Shown piece by piece: positions 1 to 9,799 of a DNA stretch of 28,009 bases. Source of the DNA: Baffinella frigidus (lineage: Eukaryota > Cryptophyceae > Cryptomonadales > Baffinellaceae); contig MU647716.1 of the NCBI GenBank assembly GCA_026770585.1, positions 1 through 28,009 on the forward strand, in the 5' to 3' direction. Below the pieces are notes generated by a model. The model was not told the origin of the DNA. It searched no databases and was given only the letters and a program-made list of their open reading frames with translations. The first letter of the stretch is position 1; each line of letters opens with the position of its first letter. The translations under genes were made by a program, and so were the position numbers.

Positions 1-127
1 TCGTTTATAGAAGCTTTTGAGTTTTAAACGGTATTATAGCGGAAATCTCGTGGTACAAATGAAATCGTTTGTGTGGTAAAGACCGTCCATAATTTCCGAA
101 TGGTCCATGTTTTGCTTACATGCCTCG

Positions 128-145
128 TAGGATCCTAGGATCCTA
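128..145. repeat. Perfect 18-bp palindrome
   Basis: TAGGATCCTAGGATCCTA equals its own reverse complement. It is made of two overlapping AGGATCCT units. It lies about 360 bp upstream of the kinase start codon. Confidence 0.8.
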
Positions 146-364
146 TCTCTCTAGAAAAAGTTTTATTTGGGTTCGTAGAAAATTACGGCTTGCCGACACC
201 CAAGAAATACGAAAAATCGTTAATCTCGGTTGACTTTAAAAAGTCATGGAGGAGGGGAAATTCTCCTCTTCGAAATTTATATATATACACAGCAGTCCAC
301 GGGGTGGATAGCTCCTCTTTTTGGTACGTCGGTAGCCTAATGGATAAGGCACCGGTCGTTACAA

Positions 365-389
365 TTGACTTGACTTTTCGTCAAGTCAA
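365..389. repeat. 10-bp perfect hairpin with TTGAC boxes
   Basis: TTGACTTGAC (365-374) pairs perfectly with GTCAAGTCAA (380-389) across the loop TTTTC. Each arm carries two TTGAC cores. A shorter relative, TGACTT-TAAA-AAGTCA, sits at 231-246. The same kind of TTGACTT/AAGTCAA hairpin recurs in the LTRs further right, so this may be a degraded LTR piece or a promoter element of the kinase gene. Confidence 0.6.
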
Positions 390-501
390 CTCCAACGATT
401 GACGGAAAATTCAGGTACGAAATTGACGGAACCACCCTGCCTGATAACTGCATTTCCAATTTAAGAAAGATCTCCTTCTCCGCGTGAACTGACAGATCTC
501 G

Positions 502-2810
502 ATGCGGAAAAGAGGAGAAAGAGGAGTAGGAGAAGGGAAACCTGCTTCCAGCGAGGACAAAAAGATTTTAGAATTGGCTCGGATCCCTGAGGATTTTTTT
601 ATCCCTTTCTCGGAACTCAAGTGGGTATCGAACCTGTCGGAAGGCGCCATGGGTGAGGTCCATCGCGTTCAGTGGAGAGGAATCGATTGTGCGGTAACGT
701 TCCACCCGTTTCCTCCTCCGAGTCAAAGACTTCAATCACTTCCTGCTCCTGCTCAGAGTCGTTCGCTGCCCCAGATTTGCCAGGCACAACCTGCGTTTTC
801 GTTGAACCCCTGCCTAGACCTTACCTCGGTGTTTGCAAAATAGAAAAAAAAATCAGACGACCTTTGAGCGGTAAACTCTGCAAATGGGAGGACCCACGTT
901 TCCGCACGGTGGGCCGTCTGCCCCGCAAGTTTGTTTGCATGTGAGCCGCTTTCCCTGTATTGTTGTTGGGCATGGTCATGTCGCCGATGCAACCATGGCA
1001 TTACAGTTGACCTTCCTGTCGAGGGGGATAGGTTTCAACATCCACAAATGTGAAGCAGTTCCCTCCCGCTTCTTGAAAAACTGTTGTCTGACTTCAGTTT
1101 AAGTAGCTGCACGAACCTGCCGTCGTGCAGCCACTGATGAGGGAATATGGAAAATACTGATGAGGGCATCGAAGAATATGGAAAATGCTTTGAAATATCT
1201 CGGCAGACACACAAGATTTGACCTGCAATCTCTTGACCAATGTAATTCCATTCAGGTGAAAAGAATCAAGGGGAAGCAGAAGAATCAGATAGATGCGTCG
1301 CTGTACCAGGACATGATCGGAGAAATGTACGTGATGTCTCGAATTGGGCTACATCCCAACATAATTTCACTTTACGGAGTGTGCGCTGGGCCATCGAATG
1401 ATCCGGTGCGTATCTCCCAAACCATGTTGTTCTGCACTACAGGCAGCGCGTACGCTGCAAACTGAGGCCATTGGTGTCTTGCAGGTCATCATCATGGAGC
1501 TTACTCTCGGTCCCTCACTCGAAAGCTTCTTGCAAACCATTGAAGGTACTGCTTCAACCTTCACCCCTCCCGCACTTCCCTTCACCCTTGTGGTTTGTGT
1601 CCCAAAAGTCCAATCTCTTGACTGCCAAGTGCTCTAACGTGCGCAAACTTGAGAGCACTTGGCAGTGGCGGACACACCACGGATAGTCGGTCTAATCCTC
1701 CGCATCTGCAGGGAACCTGGTAAACTGGCGAAAGCAGCGTACCACGTACTCGCAGTGGTGCTCCGGAGTACTGAAGGGTCTCGCGTTCCTTCACGATCGG
1801 GACCCAATTATCCTGCATCGAGATCTCAAGCCAGGCAACCTGCTCATCGCGGACAGTAAATCCCCGCGTTTACCATCTTGCAGGTGAACGTTTAAGTTGA
1901 TTTCACCGGCTGGTTCAAGCCCGCGAAGTTGTAGTCGCCAATTTGTACTGATTTCTTGGTCTCGATAACCCGTGCAGATCTCAAGACCATCAAAATCGTG
2001 GATTTCGGGGTATCGCGGACACTGCGCAAGGGAGATCGCCTGAAACGATCGCTCACTGGCATGACGGGAACCCGAAGGTTCTTGCGTTCGCCCTCACCTG
2101 CAAATCGTGTTGTAATATTCAAAAACAAGAAGGTTGCCTTCGAATGAGTTTGCTATGGTGCAATAGCTGACACGAGGGGTTGCTGAAATCTCCAGAATCT
2201 TTCAGCAAGACCAACAGGGTCTGACACGAGAGGTTGCTGAAAAGTCGCAAGGATCTTTCACCAAGACAAGCAAGGTGTAAGTCGCAAACTGGACCTTCAA
2301 AATCACAGGTACATGGCGCCGGAGGTGCATGCTGTCAAGCGGGGCAAGTATACTGAAAAGGCCGACGTTTACAGCTGCTGCATTGTCATGTGGGAGATGG
2401 CGTCGGGGGTTAAGCCATTTAGCACAGTTCCGGTCCAGGAATTGAATAAGCCCGAGGTCCCCCCCCGGGGAAATCCTGCCTTTCCTCAACCAATTACTGC
2501 GCGACTAATCAATTCTGCAACCCTGCCAGGACTTTTCTAGAAAATGGAACTTGGAACCACTTCGTCAACCTGAAAAAAAAAGTGAATCCTGGCCATCGAT
2601 TTGCACTCGCAGGTGCGGTACAAGATCAGACCACCCCTCGAGGTGCTGGAGTGGAAGGAGTTTGGGGCCTGGCTCGCTAAGGGGTGGCATGTGGACCCGG
2701 AAGTTCGGCCTTCGGCGACCGAAATGCTGGCAGAGTTTGAGGGCTTGCAAGGTCCATCCGCCCGGAGACATGGTGTTTGGGGTCCTCTTCCCATTGCACA
2801 GAGTTCTTGA
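502..2810 (+). CDS. TKL-like protein kinase, seven inferred exons
   Basis: Predicted ATP-dependent Ser/Thr or dual-specificity kinase of the tyrosine-kinase-like (Raf-like) type. Inferred exons are 502-693, 1256-1405, 1485-1545, 1712-1855, 1978-2077, 2309-2456 and 2613-2810. Each intron starts GT and ends AG, and the joined length (993 nt) keeps one frame of 330 residues. The glycine loop SEGAMGEV is at about 46-53. The ATP-binding lysine is K66, formed just after the first junction, and the helix-C glutamate is probably E87. The catalytic loop HRDLKPGN is 170-177 (D172), DFG is 191-193 and MAPE is 218-221. All key residues are present, so it looks active. No transmembrane or N-terminal regulatory domain is visible; upstream exons could be missing. 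The 3' end is least certain: an alternative donor near 2750 could join to an acceptor at 3012. Base composition is more AT-rich than in the elements to the right. Confidence 0.85.
1621..1666. repeat. 15-bp perfect inverted repeat in kinase intron 3
   Basis: ACTGCCAAGTGCTCT (1621-1635) is the exact reverse complement of AGAGCACTTGGCAGT (1652-1666), with a 16-nt loop. It lies in intron 3 (1546-1711). The right arm ends in CTTGGCAG, which also looks like a splice acceptor. The hairpin could therefore hide a decoy acceptor and favour the one at 1711. Confidence 0.75.
2168..2275. repeat. Tandem repeat with hairpin in kinase intron 5
   Basis: A unit of about 53 bp occurs twice, each copy starting TGACACGAG and containing GGTTGCTGAAA and a TCTTTCA-CAAGAC block. 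In the first copy TTGCTGAAA (2180-2188) pairs perfectly with TTTCAGCAA (2200-2208). Confidence 0.6.
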
Positions 2811-4242
2811 GGCGACTTCAACATCGATTTCCTCGGATGCCAATATTCGAATATGAGGAGAATAAATCTGCCACATTATCTGGTTCCACTTCTCCGTACT
2901 TCAGGGCAGCGTGCAGTGTTAATGTAGGTGCTGCGTGCACCCTTGTGAATCGCATGTTTTAATGCTGAGGTCGCACCTTCCAAATTGTTAGAATTCTGCG
3001 CTTTTTTTGGCAGATGGAGACAACAAAACTCATCTTTTGGATTTTAGCAGGACATATCGATTCAGCGCCCAAGCTGATTTCTCACACCGTATTGTTTGGC
3101 AGGTTTTCCAACTGCAGGTGAATCAGCGGGCAGTCCCAGGCGCCTCCGCTCATCAGGGGGGGCTTCTGAAAGCGCAGCTGATGCCCTCAGCAACGCCCTG
3201 GATTACCGCCCCCCATGCAAATGTAGTATTTGTTAAAAAAAGTCACGACCAAAGAGATCGACAGACAGAGGTGCAGTACAGAGAGGACATTTCAAGTTCG
3301 GGCCCCGATTTTACTGAGTACTTTTTTTTCTCACCAACCAACCCCCTCCGCGGTGTAATTACGCATCACTCGCCAGGCGTTGGCACACCTTCCAGGCGCC
3401 GTCACCACCACCGGCATCCTCCCCTCCCTAGCCGGACCGAAGGTCGTTGGCTGTCGACCAACGCCCCTTATCAAAGTCAATCGTGCCAGGCGTCCTCCAC
3501 CATGACAACACGCGTGTCTGTCAAATCTCGCGTGCGCCTCCTGTCTCCTCCACTAGTGCTTCATGTCCCTCCGTCACCGCAAGCCACCGGGGAAACGTCG
3601 TCTACACAACGCTCGGTTGTCCATTCGTGCCTCGATAATACGAATCGACTGCGTCTGCACCTGAAGTTGGGTAGATCGTGAGGAAATGGCGCACGCCATC
3701 AACCGGCAGTGTGAGGTAATGCATCTCCAGGGGAAGGGAAAGAACGTTGAGCATCGATGCACAGCATAGTATGCTGTGGCTTCGTTGCAAAAGAGAGTCC
3801 TTTCGCACCCCCCTGTTTGCCTCTTCCATGTGAGAAATAGTCCTGGCCACCTCCTGGAAGCCATTTTTTTAAATGGTCCCGGCCACCTCCTTGAAGCCGT
3901 ATTTTCAAAGACCCCCCCCCCCACACTCGATTTGAACGTACTCTCCTTCTACAATACGGTGGTACACACTACGGTGGAGACAGAGGACTTCCTGGCAGCG
4001 AAACGCCCTCTACCCCCGACAGGTCCTGCCCCCTCCCTCGGCGCGGCCCGGTTTTCCTTTCCACAGTCCTCGCTGTTCTCGGAAATGCCGTGCACCGAAA
4101 CATGCCGTGGTGTTGCCCCGTGAGTTGTGGAGCGCTGATGGGGTGGGGGTGGTACCTTGCTATCCTCTACACCCTCTGCGCACCGCGTTACCCAAGCCCC
4201 GGGACCCGCCTGGCCCTGGCACCCGTCACGATTCAGCCATTC
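2811..4242. other. Region without a convincing gene
   Basis: This may hold the kinase 3' UTR or further exons. A strong acceptor (pyrimidine run then GGCAG) ends at 3012, and an open frame follows to 3681, but its translation is low in complexity and matches nothing I know. A 36-bp-period duplication lies at 3840-3905 and a C run near 3912-3922. I found no tRNA or rRNA. Confidence 0.35.
3840..3905. repeat. Two-copy tandem repeat, 36-bp period
   Basis: GTCCTGGCCACCTCCTGGAA recurs 36 bp downstream as GTCCCGGCCACCTCCTTGAA. Each copy is followed by GCC and a T-rich tract. It lies outside any recognised gene. Confidence 0.65.
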
Positions 4243-4361
4243 CTTTGTTGCTTTGGTGCTTTGTCACTAACATCGAGGATCACGCCCATCGCAGTCTTGA
4301 GGGGAAGAGAACAATCGACGGATGAGCTCCCCAATCCTAGCCACTCAGGCTGGACCGAGCC
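4243..4361 (+). repeat. Left direct repeat of element D
   Basis: Pairs with 5796-5927 in the same orientation. The two copies differ by many substitutions and small indels, so the insertion is old or the repeats come from different copies. Confidence 0.6.
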
Positions 4362-4506
4362 GATGGATCTGCAGTTTCCTCTGCAACGAGACGAGAGGAG
4401 AGACGAGATTTTTGGGTATCGGTTGATGTGTTGAATTGACTGAAGAGGGCAAGCGAGCTCTGGCTGCCACTCGTGGCAGAGTGAGAGGCTGCGTGGGTGT
4501 TTTAAG

Positions 4507-5880
4507 TGCAGTCCGTATGGGCTTGCCACAGCTGGCAACCGGCACGGGAAACGCCGCCCAGCAGATTGCACGAGCAGAGGAAACCAGCGACAACTGCATC
4601 GCGACCCCACCGCGCAGCGCGCCGCGCATCCTTTTGACGAGAAAAAAATCCACACGATCGGCTCGACACCGATCGTTCTCCGCCCCACAGCTCAGAGCAC
4701 CCACTCATCGCGTGATGTTTTGCAGCCGGCAGCGGTATCAGGGATCAAACCCCACGCGATCTCTCCCTCGCCACGTAGCCACACTCGGAGTGGCAGTCTC
4801 GACAGCCTACCCACCTACGCGGCAGGGCAGCACTTCGGAGACCACCGGGTGAGCACACCGTCGTTGTACCGCAACGACGCCCGGGAAGCAGAAGACGAGG
4901 ACCTGACAATTCTCGGATATACCGTCCCTCCCAGGCCCAAGAACACCGCAGGGATCCTTCACTCCGAAAACGTGCATTGCACGCTTTCCGCAGGGAAGAT
5001 TGTCAAGACCACCGCGCAACTATCCCGTGATGCAATTTCCGTGGACAACGTACATCGCATGTTGCCCACTGGAAACTTCAACGGAATCTGCTCTGGGGAA
5101 TTCGAGCACGGGGCTGGAGCAGAGTGGACGACACACAAGTACGGAAATCGTCCACCAGTCCAGCCCGACAGGCAGAGTCATCTGCAGAAACGAGCTGGGA
5201 AAATTTCTCGATCAGGAACTCGTCCCAACACCGGAAAAATTCTAAAGAAGCTGGGACAACGAGAACCCAGGACTACAAAGCAATGGGGAACCGCGGATCC
5301 AGGGGGAAACATTTTGGTATCGCAAAGAGCCATCCCTTGAGACCAACCACTTCGCGCAACCAGGGCAGCGGACTCCCGCAGCGCCGCGTTCGAACAGCTA
5401 CACGGCCAATTCGACCTCCAGGATGCGATCCCGGGCTACGCCCCTCCTCATCATGCGTGGGGAAAGGGAACCTCTTCCCTGCCCAGTGCACACCAGCTAC
5501 GAGACGCCTACAACATGTTCCGGGACCACCAAGAATGCCAGACAGCAAGCACGCCCATCGTCTCACCTCGAGGAGACATGGGCGCCACCAACTCGTCTCG
5601 GGAGGCTTCTTCTTCTCACCTTGGATCCACCACCACACGCTCTCAGACGTCGAGCCCGGTCAACGCGATTACCAACAAGGGCGCAGCGTTTACCAACAAC
5701 ACGGGAACGGTCTTGAGAGACCAGCTTGACGAGGATAGGTTACGAGCCTCAAGGGGTGCTAGAGGGGGCGTCAACCGCCTCCGAACACTTGAGTGCTTTG
5801 TTGCTTTGGTGCTTTGGTGCTTTTATTTACACTCACATCGAAGGCCACAGCCCACCTCACTCTTGAGGAGTTGGGAGTAA
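4507..5880 (+). pseudogene. Unknown ORF of element D, broken by one TGA
   Basis: One + frame is open from 4507 to 5880 except for a TGA at 5338-5340. A single C-to-T change could have made this stop (CCC-CGA-GAC to CCC-TGA-GAC). No ATG lies near the 5' end; the first start-like codon is a TTG at 4720, so the true start is unclear. The translation is rich in Ser, Thr, Pro, Arg and Gln. It has no cysteine cluster, protease, integrase or RT motif and I do not recognise it. The last 28 or so codons run into the right repeat. It may be a gag-like protein of a non-autonomous element. Confidence 0.35.
5715..5750 (+). promoter_or_regulatory. Conserved 36-nt subterminal motif, copy in D
   Basis: GAGAGACCAG, 8 variable bases, GGATAGGTTA, then C/T and GAGCCTC. 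It matches 11798-11833 in element A at 30 of 36 positions by my count, with identical spacing. In both places it lies about 35-45 bp upstream of the right terminal repeat. It may act in plus-strand priming or be a remnant of a shared coding end. Confidence 0.55.
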
Positions 5881-5927
5881 TCTACGGATGAGCTCCCCGG
5901 TCCTATCCACTTGGACTGGACCGAGCC
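5796..5927 (+). repeat. Right direct repeat of element D
   Basis: Second copy of 4243-4361. It has an extra GCTTTGGT unit near the start and ends with TGGACCGAGCC like the left copy. Confidence 0.6.
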
Positions 5928-6117
5928 CCTTTCTCGTGGTCCAGTGATGCGCCCCCCCCTTTTCGGTTGTTCGCGACGACCCATCCTGAAATCTCGCCTC
6001 CACCTGCGCCACACCGAAATTTTGAGCGACAGCATGTGGTTGAAGGTGTCAGAAGGGTCAACAATCCACGAATTCGCAACAGTGCATAGAATTTCTCCCC
6101 CAAAGTCAATGCATGCA

Positions 6118-6307
6118 ATGTGTTTCAGGATTTGTGTGGTCAGAGAGATGCAAGGTTACAACCGATGCAAGGTTAGAACCCGTAATGTGCGGGTTGCCGA
6201 GGTCAGCGAAAAATGTGTTTCAGGATTTGTGTGGTCAGAGAGATGCAAGGTTACAACCGATGCAAGGTTAGAACCCGTAATGTGCGGGTTGCAGAGGTCA
6301 GTGAGAT
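6118..6307. repeat. 95-bp tandem duplication, near-identical copies
   Basis: The unit starting ATGTGTTTCAGGATTTGTG at 6118 recurs at 6213. The copies differ at about two positions before the right edge decays near 6303. Each contains AACCCG-TAATGTG-CGGGTT, a 6-bp hairpin, and two GATGCAAGGTTA-type strings. The high identity implies a recent duplication. Confidence 0.85.
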
Positions 6308-6609
6308 AGCCTCGACATAGGGACAGCAGAGCAAATTTGGTGGGGAGGGAGGGGAGGTGATGCAGTATGGCGAGGGCTCATGTGCGGCAAGAGATGTTGG
6401 TCTTGGCCTCCTGGTTATGGCCGCTTGGACCCTGAGGGTTAGGGGTTAAGAGGTTGGCGGTGAGTATGAAGGGAAGGGAGGGGATGTGGCCTGGTGAGGG
6501 TTCGTTGTCTCACGTAGAGGGTGTGGGGTCAGGGGGGATGGTGACATGGTCGCGGTGCGGCGGCAGTGGTGCTGCGGCAGAGCGGGGTAGGTGGAAGTTG
6601 GGAGGTGCA

Positions 6610-7012
6610 CATGGGAGCAGCAGGTCACACCCGCGTGAGCAAGCACGCGGAGACAGAGAGCGCGTGGGCAGAGAGCACAGTGGGGCACCATCGCAAGCTG
6701 TAAGATACGCCATGCATAATGTGACGCTTTTTCGGCGCGTAGAAAGTGAGAACGCACACGGGAGCAGCGGAGCATGGACGCGGGGCAGCAGAGCGTGCAC
6801 GCAGCAGGACGATCACAGGCAGCAGGGAGAGGGTGCGGCCAGGCGCGATCCCAGCGTGCACAGAAGCTGCGCGATCAAGAAATCTGACGTCTTTTTGAGA
6901 AAGCGAGGACGCACGCAGGAGCAGCGGAGCATGCCCGTACGCGGGTCATCAAAGCATGCACGCAGCACAAGGTGCACATGGAGCAGGGATGGGATGCAGC
7001 CTGGCGCGAGGG
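6610..7012. repeat. Diverged tandem repeats, about 147-157 bp period
   Basis: AGCAGCGGAGCATG occurs at 6763 and at 6920 with matching flanks (GACG...TTTTT before; GCACGCAGCA and CAGGGA after). A weaker third copy begins near 6616 with GGGAGCAGCAGGTCAC. Confidence 0.5.
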
Positions 7013-7232
7013 GGGGGCTTGGGAACTCGTGGATCGGGCTGCTTGTCGGCATCCTCTCCGAATCCCGAGTCCAGCTGCCTGTCAGCGTCTGCGCCGCGAG
7101 CCGGCCGCGCCGTCGGCAGCAGAGTGTGAACCGGGCCAATGTGGTTCCAAAACACAAATCTTTTCTGGGATCCGTTCACAGGGAGCGGAGCACCGGCCAC
7201 GCCCCATCAGACCCCCATCAGGAGTAACTTTT

Positions 7233-7502
7233 GACTTCGAGAAACGTCAACTTAAGAGCAGCCCTTAGGAGAAATTGACTTACGAAAGTCAAGGGGAAAG
7301 AAAGATGGGGACGTGATTATTACAAGGAAGGCAGCTAACGGCTCCAATTCCCTCTTCACGAGAAGGGGAATTTGGGGGCCGGAGCTTCATCCGAAACTTG
7401 CCTGACCATTCCTGTGTCCGTCTGCTCCCCGCGGCGCCGTGCGCCCCTTCCTGTGAGCAGATCCCCCTGCTGTACTTCTACCCGCTCATAGAGCTCCCTT
7501 AG
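7233..7502 (+). repeat. Left LTR of element A
   Basis: About 270 bp. It contains TTGACTT-ACGA-AAGTCAA (7275-7292), ACAAGGAAGGCAGCTAACGG, a GGCGC-CGT-GCGCC stem and AGCAG-N-CTGCT, and ends near CTCCCTTAG. The ends were set by comparison with the copy at 11869-12140; neither TG/CA ends nor a target duplication is evident. Confidence 0.7.
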
Positions 7503-7605
7503 GTAAAAGCCCAGTAAGCCTACGCCCCTCCCTCGCAGGAGGAAGGAGCAGATGGTTACAAGCGGATCCGAGAGGATCCGCGGCACGTGCAACCCGCCCA
7601 TGCTG

Positions 7606-9799
7606 ATCAGCGCCCGATCCCACAGCGATCCGGCCCACCACAGCGCTCGCCGACGGAGCAACCACTCCGGCTGGCGAGCAAAACATCCCACCACCCGCCC
7701 CAGAGAAGGACCCAACCGCCCAGGCGGGTCCAGCGCGCATCGCTGACGCGGTCTTCGAGGCCATCTCCAGCCTAACAGTCAGCGAGGACCAGGCCACCCA
7801 AGCCGACCTGGTCAACGTGGTCATGCACGCACGCACCAACCTCGGCGGGGTGCACTGCACGGCGGTGGAAGCGGCCATCGCGCTCCTGCTCGATGAACCC
7901 TCGATCACAAGAGCTTCCATTCATCAAGGACGCCAGCTTTACGCGCCTACCCCACCTCCGGAGGCAGAACGCGCGCCCAGGCACACTACCGCCGAGCAAG
8001 CCGCCCTCCCCAGGTGCCCAGGTTGCCTTCGTGAAACGTACAAGTGCTACTGCGGACACCGACGCCCCCGTTCGCGCAGTCCGCCCCCGCCGCCAGCCTC
8101 ACGCGAGCAGAACCAACGCTACGGCGGCGCTCCGCCAACGCCAACTACAAACAGGCGCCCGAACCAGCGCCACGTGCCGCACAACTTCCGCACCACCACG
8201 CCGCCGGCACGCTCAACACTGCTCGGCCTGCTGGCCGTCTCGTACAACCTGGGGACCCACGCCCTCACCCACCTGCGGGGCACCCGCCTCACAGGGGCGG
8301 TCGCGGCCCTCCAGATCCCGCTCGCGGCAGCGGTCTCGACACACCAGGACGTCACGCCACCGCCGTGGCTGCACATCTCCGCACACGCTCTGGTGAGCTC
8401 GATCGTGGTCGCCGTCGCCCTGCTCATCACCATGCTGAAAGTTCTCTTTCCCCCCGACCCACCGCCCGAGATCTCCCCCGGCTGGAGGCTCGTCGAATCA
8501 GGCCCCCCCGAGCCTGTGGGGACGGGACGCCTCCTGCAGCAGGAAATGCAGCTGGTGTACTTCGGTGGCGAGGACGGCGCCGGCGAACCGCCTCCGCTCG
8601 TCCGCATGTCCTTCGACACGAGGCAGCTGTCAGCCCTGAACTCGGAGATTGTCGAAGCCGTCATCTTCCTGAGCCGCAGCGAGGTGATCGACTACGAACT
8701 TCCGGACCCCGGTGAAGGCAACAAGTGGGCAGTCCTCAACCTCAACATCAGCGAGACGAACACCCTCAACCTCCGCATCTCAATGTCGGACGCCTTCGAA
8801 GAGAACACGCTGTCCGTCTTCCACGCGCTAGCACGGGACATCACAGTCAACACCTACACCACACCGCCGACGCTCCGCAGCAACCGCAAAACAATCCAGC
8901 TGCAATGGGCACCGTACGGTGAAGACAATGAGCAGGGGCTCTTCCTCGTGCTCCCGATGCAACCTGGCATCGACGGCCTGATGAACATCCGCGACGGCAA
9001 GTTCGGTCCCTCCAACTACGGGGCGGATCCTCGGACAGAACTGACGGTCGCCGCGTCAAACGTCCTGATGGAGGCAGCAAGGACCAACCACGCCCAGATG
9101 CGTACATGGACGCAGAGCCACGCCCTGCCCTGCGGACGCCCTCCAGTGTGGCTGCTCGCCGCATTCGGCCACCTGCGCCGCCTTCAAGACGCTCCGACGC
9201 TAGACGCGGTGGTCGAAGCGCTCAACGCCCCGCAGCCCCGCCCGATAGCTCACCCCCACAGCAACCGAGTGAGCTCCATGGCTCGCACCTTCCGCATGCC
9301 CACGGTCTGCGTCTCCATCCGCCTGCCGAACGACGCGGCCACGATGATCACGGCCATCGCTGCGAAGGACACGTTAGCGAACTGCTGCATGATGTCCAGC
9401 ACATGCGCCGTGCGTCTCGGTCTCGACCTCGACTCTCTGGAACCGTACGACGGGGTCATCATCCACGAGAGGTTCAGATCCGCCGGCGGCCCCTTTCTAC
9501 GCAGTGCGCGGGAGCACTACACCACCTACAAGGCGATCGGCTCCGTGTGGCTTCAGATCAACTTACCTCGCACCTCGCCCTTCTCCTGGGACGACAACAA
9601 GGTCATGGTGTACGAGGACCGTTCCCTTCCGCGCGGCACCCGCTACGACTTCATCATCTACAGCAAGCTGATCGACCTTCTTCCGCCCCAGCGCCGCAAA
9701 GCTCAGTACAACGCTCAAAGTGACACGCACTCCGCGGACCCGGAGGTTCCCATGTGGGCGCCAGCACCTCCGTGGACCCCCATCGTGGCCCTACTATGA
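7606..9799 (+). CDS. Gag-like protein of element A with retropepsin-like C-terminus
   Basis: The frame is open from 7606; the first ATG is 7817 (660 residues from there). Similarity to element B begins upstream of that ATG, so the protein is probably 5'-truncated or uses another start. Order: a helical region containing IALLLDEPSI, shared with B; a CX2CX6CXC cluster (8015-8053); an RS/Pro-rich tract; hydrophobic segments near 8212-8270 and 8390-8450; a globular region that matches B; then a C-terminal domain (about 9290-9690) laid out like a retroviral aspartic protease. In that domain KDTLAN (Asp at 9368-9370) sits 19 residues before the end of RLGL, as DTGAT does in retropepsins, and YDFII follows near the end. 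The glycine of DTG is Leu, so activity is doubtful. Known family: LTR gag-pro; the protease call is my inference from spacing. Confidence 0.6.

Larger units (their letters stand above)
1..501. other. Non-coding left flank of the kinase gene
   Basis: I see no convincing gene here. The stretch is AT-rich compared with the rest of the window. It holds a perfect 18-bp palindrome (128-145), two small hairpins (231-246 and 365-389), a TA-rich run near 280-293, and a 5'-tRNA-like string (about 328-356). It probably contains the promoter and 5' UTR of the kinase gene starting at 502. The TA-rich run could serve as a core promoter element, but that is inference only. Confidence 0.4.
4243..5927 (+). 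mobile_element. Small non-autonomous element D with direct terminal repeats
   Basis: A stretch of about 120-130 bp beginning CTTTGTTGCTTTGGTGCTTTG and ending TGGACCGAGCC occurs at 4243-4361 and again at 5796-5927. The copies share blocks such as CTTGAGGGGA/CTTGAGGAGT and ACGGATGAGCTCCCC but are clearly diverged. The interior is about 1.4 kb with one unknown frame and no polymerase or integrase, as in non-autonomous LTR (TRIM-like) elements. A 36-nt motif at 5715-5750 recurs at the matching place in element A. Target-site duplications and primer site were not identified, so the class is an inference. Confidence 0.5.
5928..7232. other. Repeat-rich region without a convincing gene
   Basis: The stretch holds a 95-bp tandem duplication (6118-6307), a purine-rich run (about 6338-6360) and diverged repeats with a period of about 147-157 bp (about 6610-7012). 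An open + frame spans 6454-7227, but it begins at TTG, is low in complexity and is largely made by the repeats, so I do not call it a gene. Confidence 0.45.

Noticed and set aside
328-400. Complete tRNA gene
   Set aside because: Only the 5' half resembles a tRNA; the anticodon stem, T-arm and acceptor pairing are absent.
3007-3681. 224-codon + strand frame after the kinase
   Set aside because: It has a TTG start and no domain. It may be part of a last kinase exon or UTR, but it cannot be supported as a separate gene.
6454-7227. 257-codon + strand frame
   Set aside because: It starts at TTG, is low in complexity and is built largely from diverged tandem repeats; no motif is recognisable.
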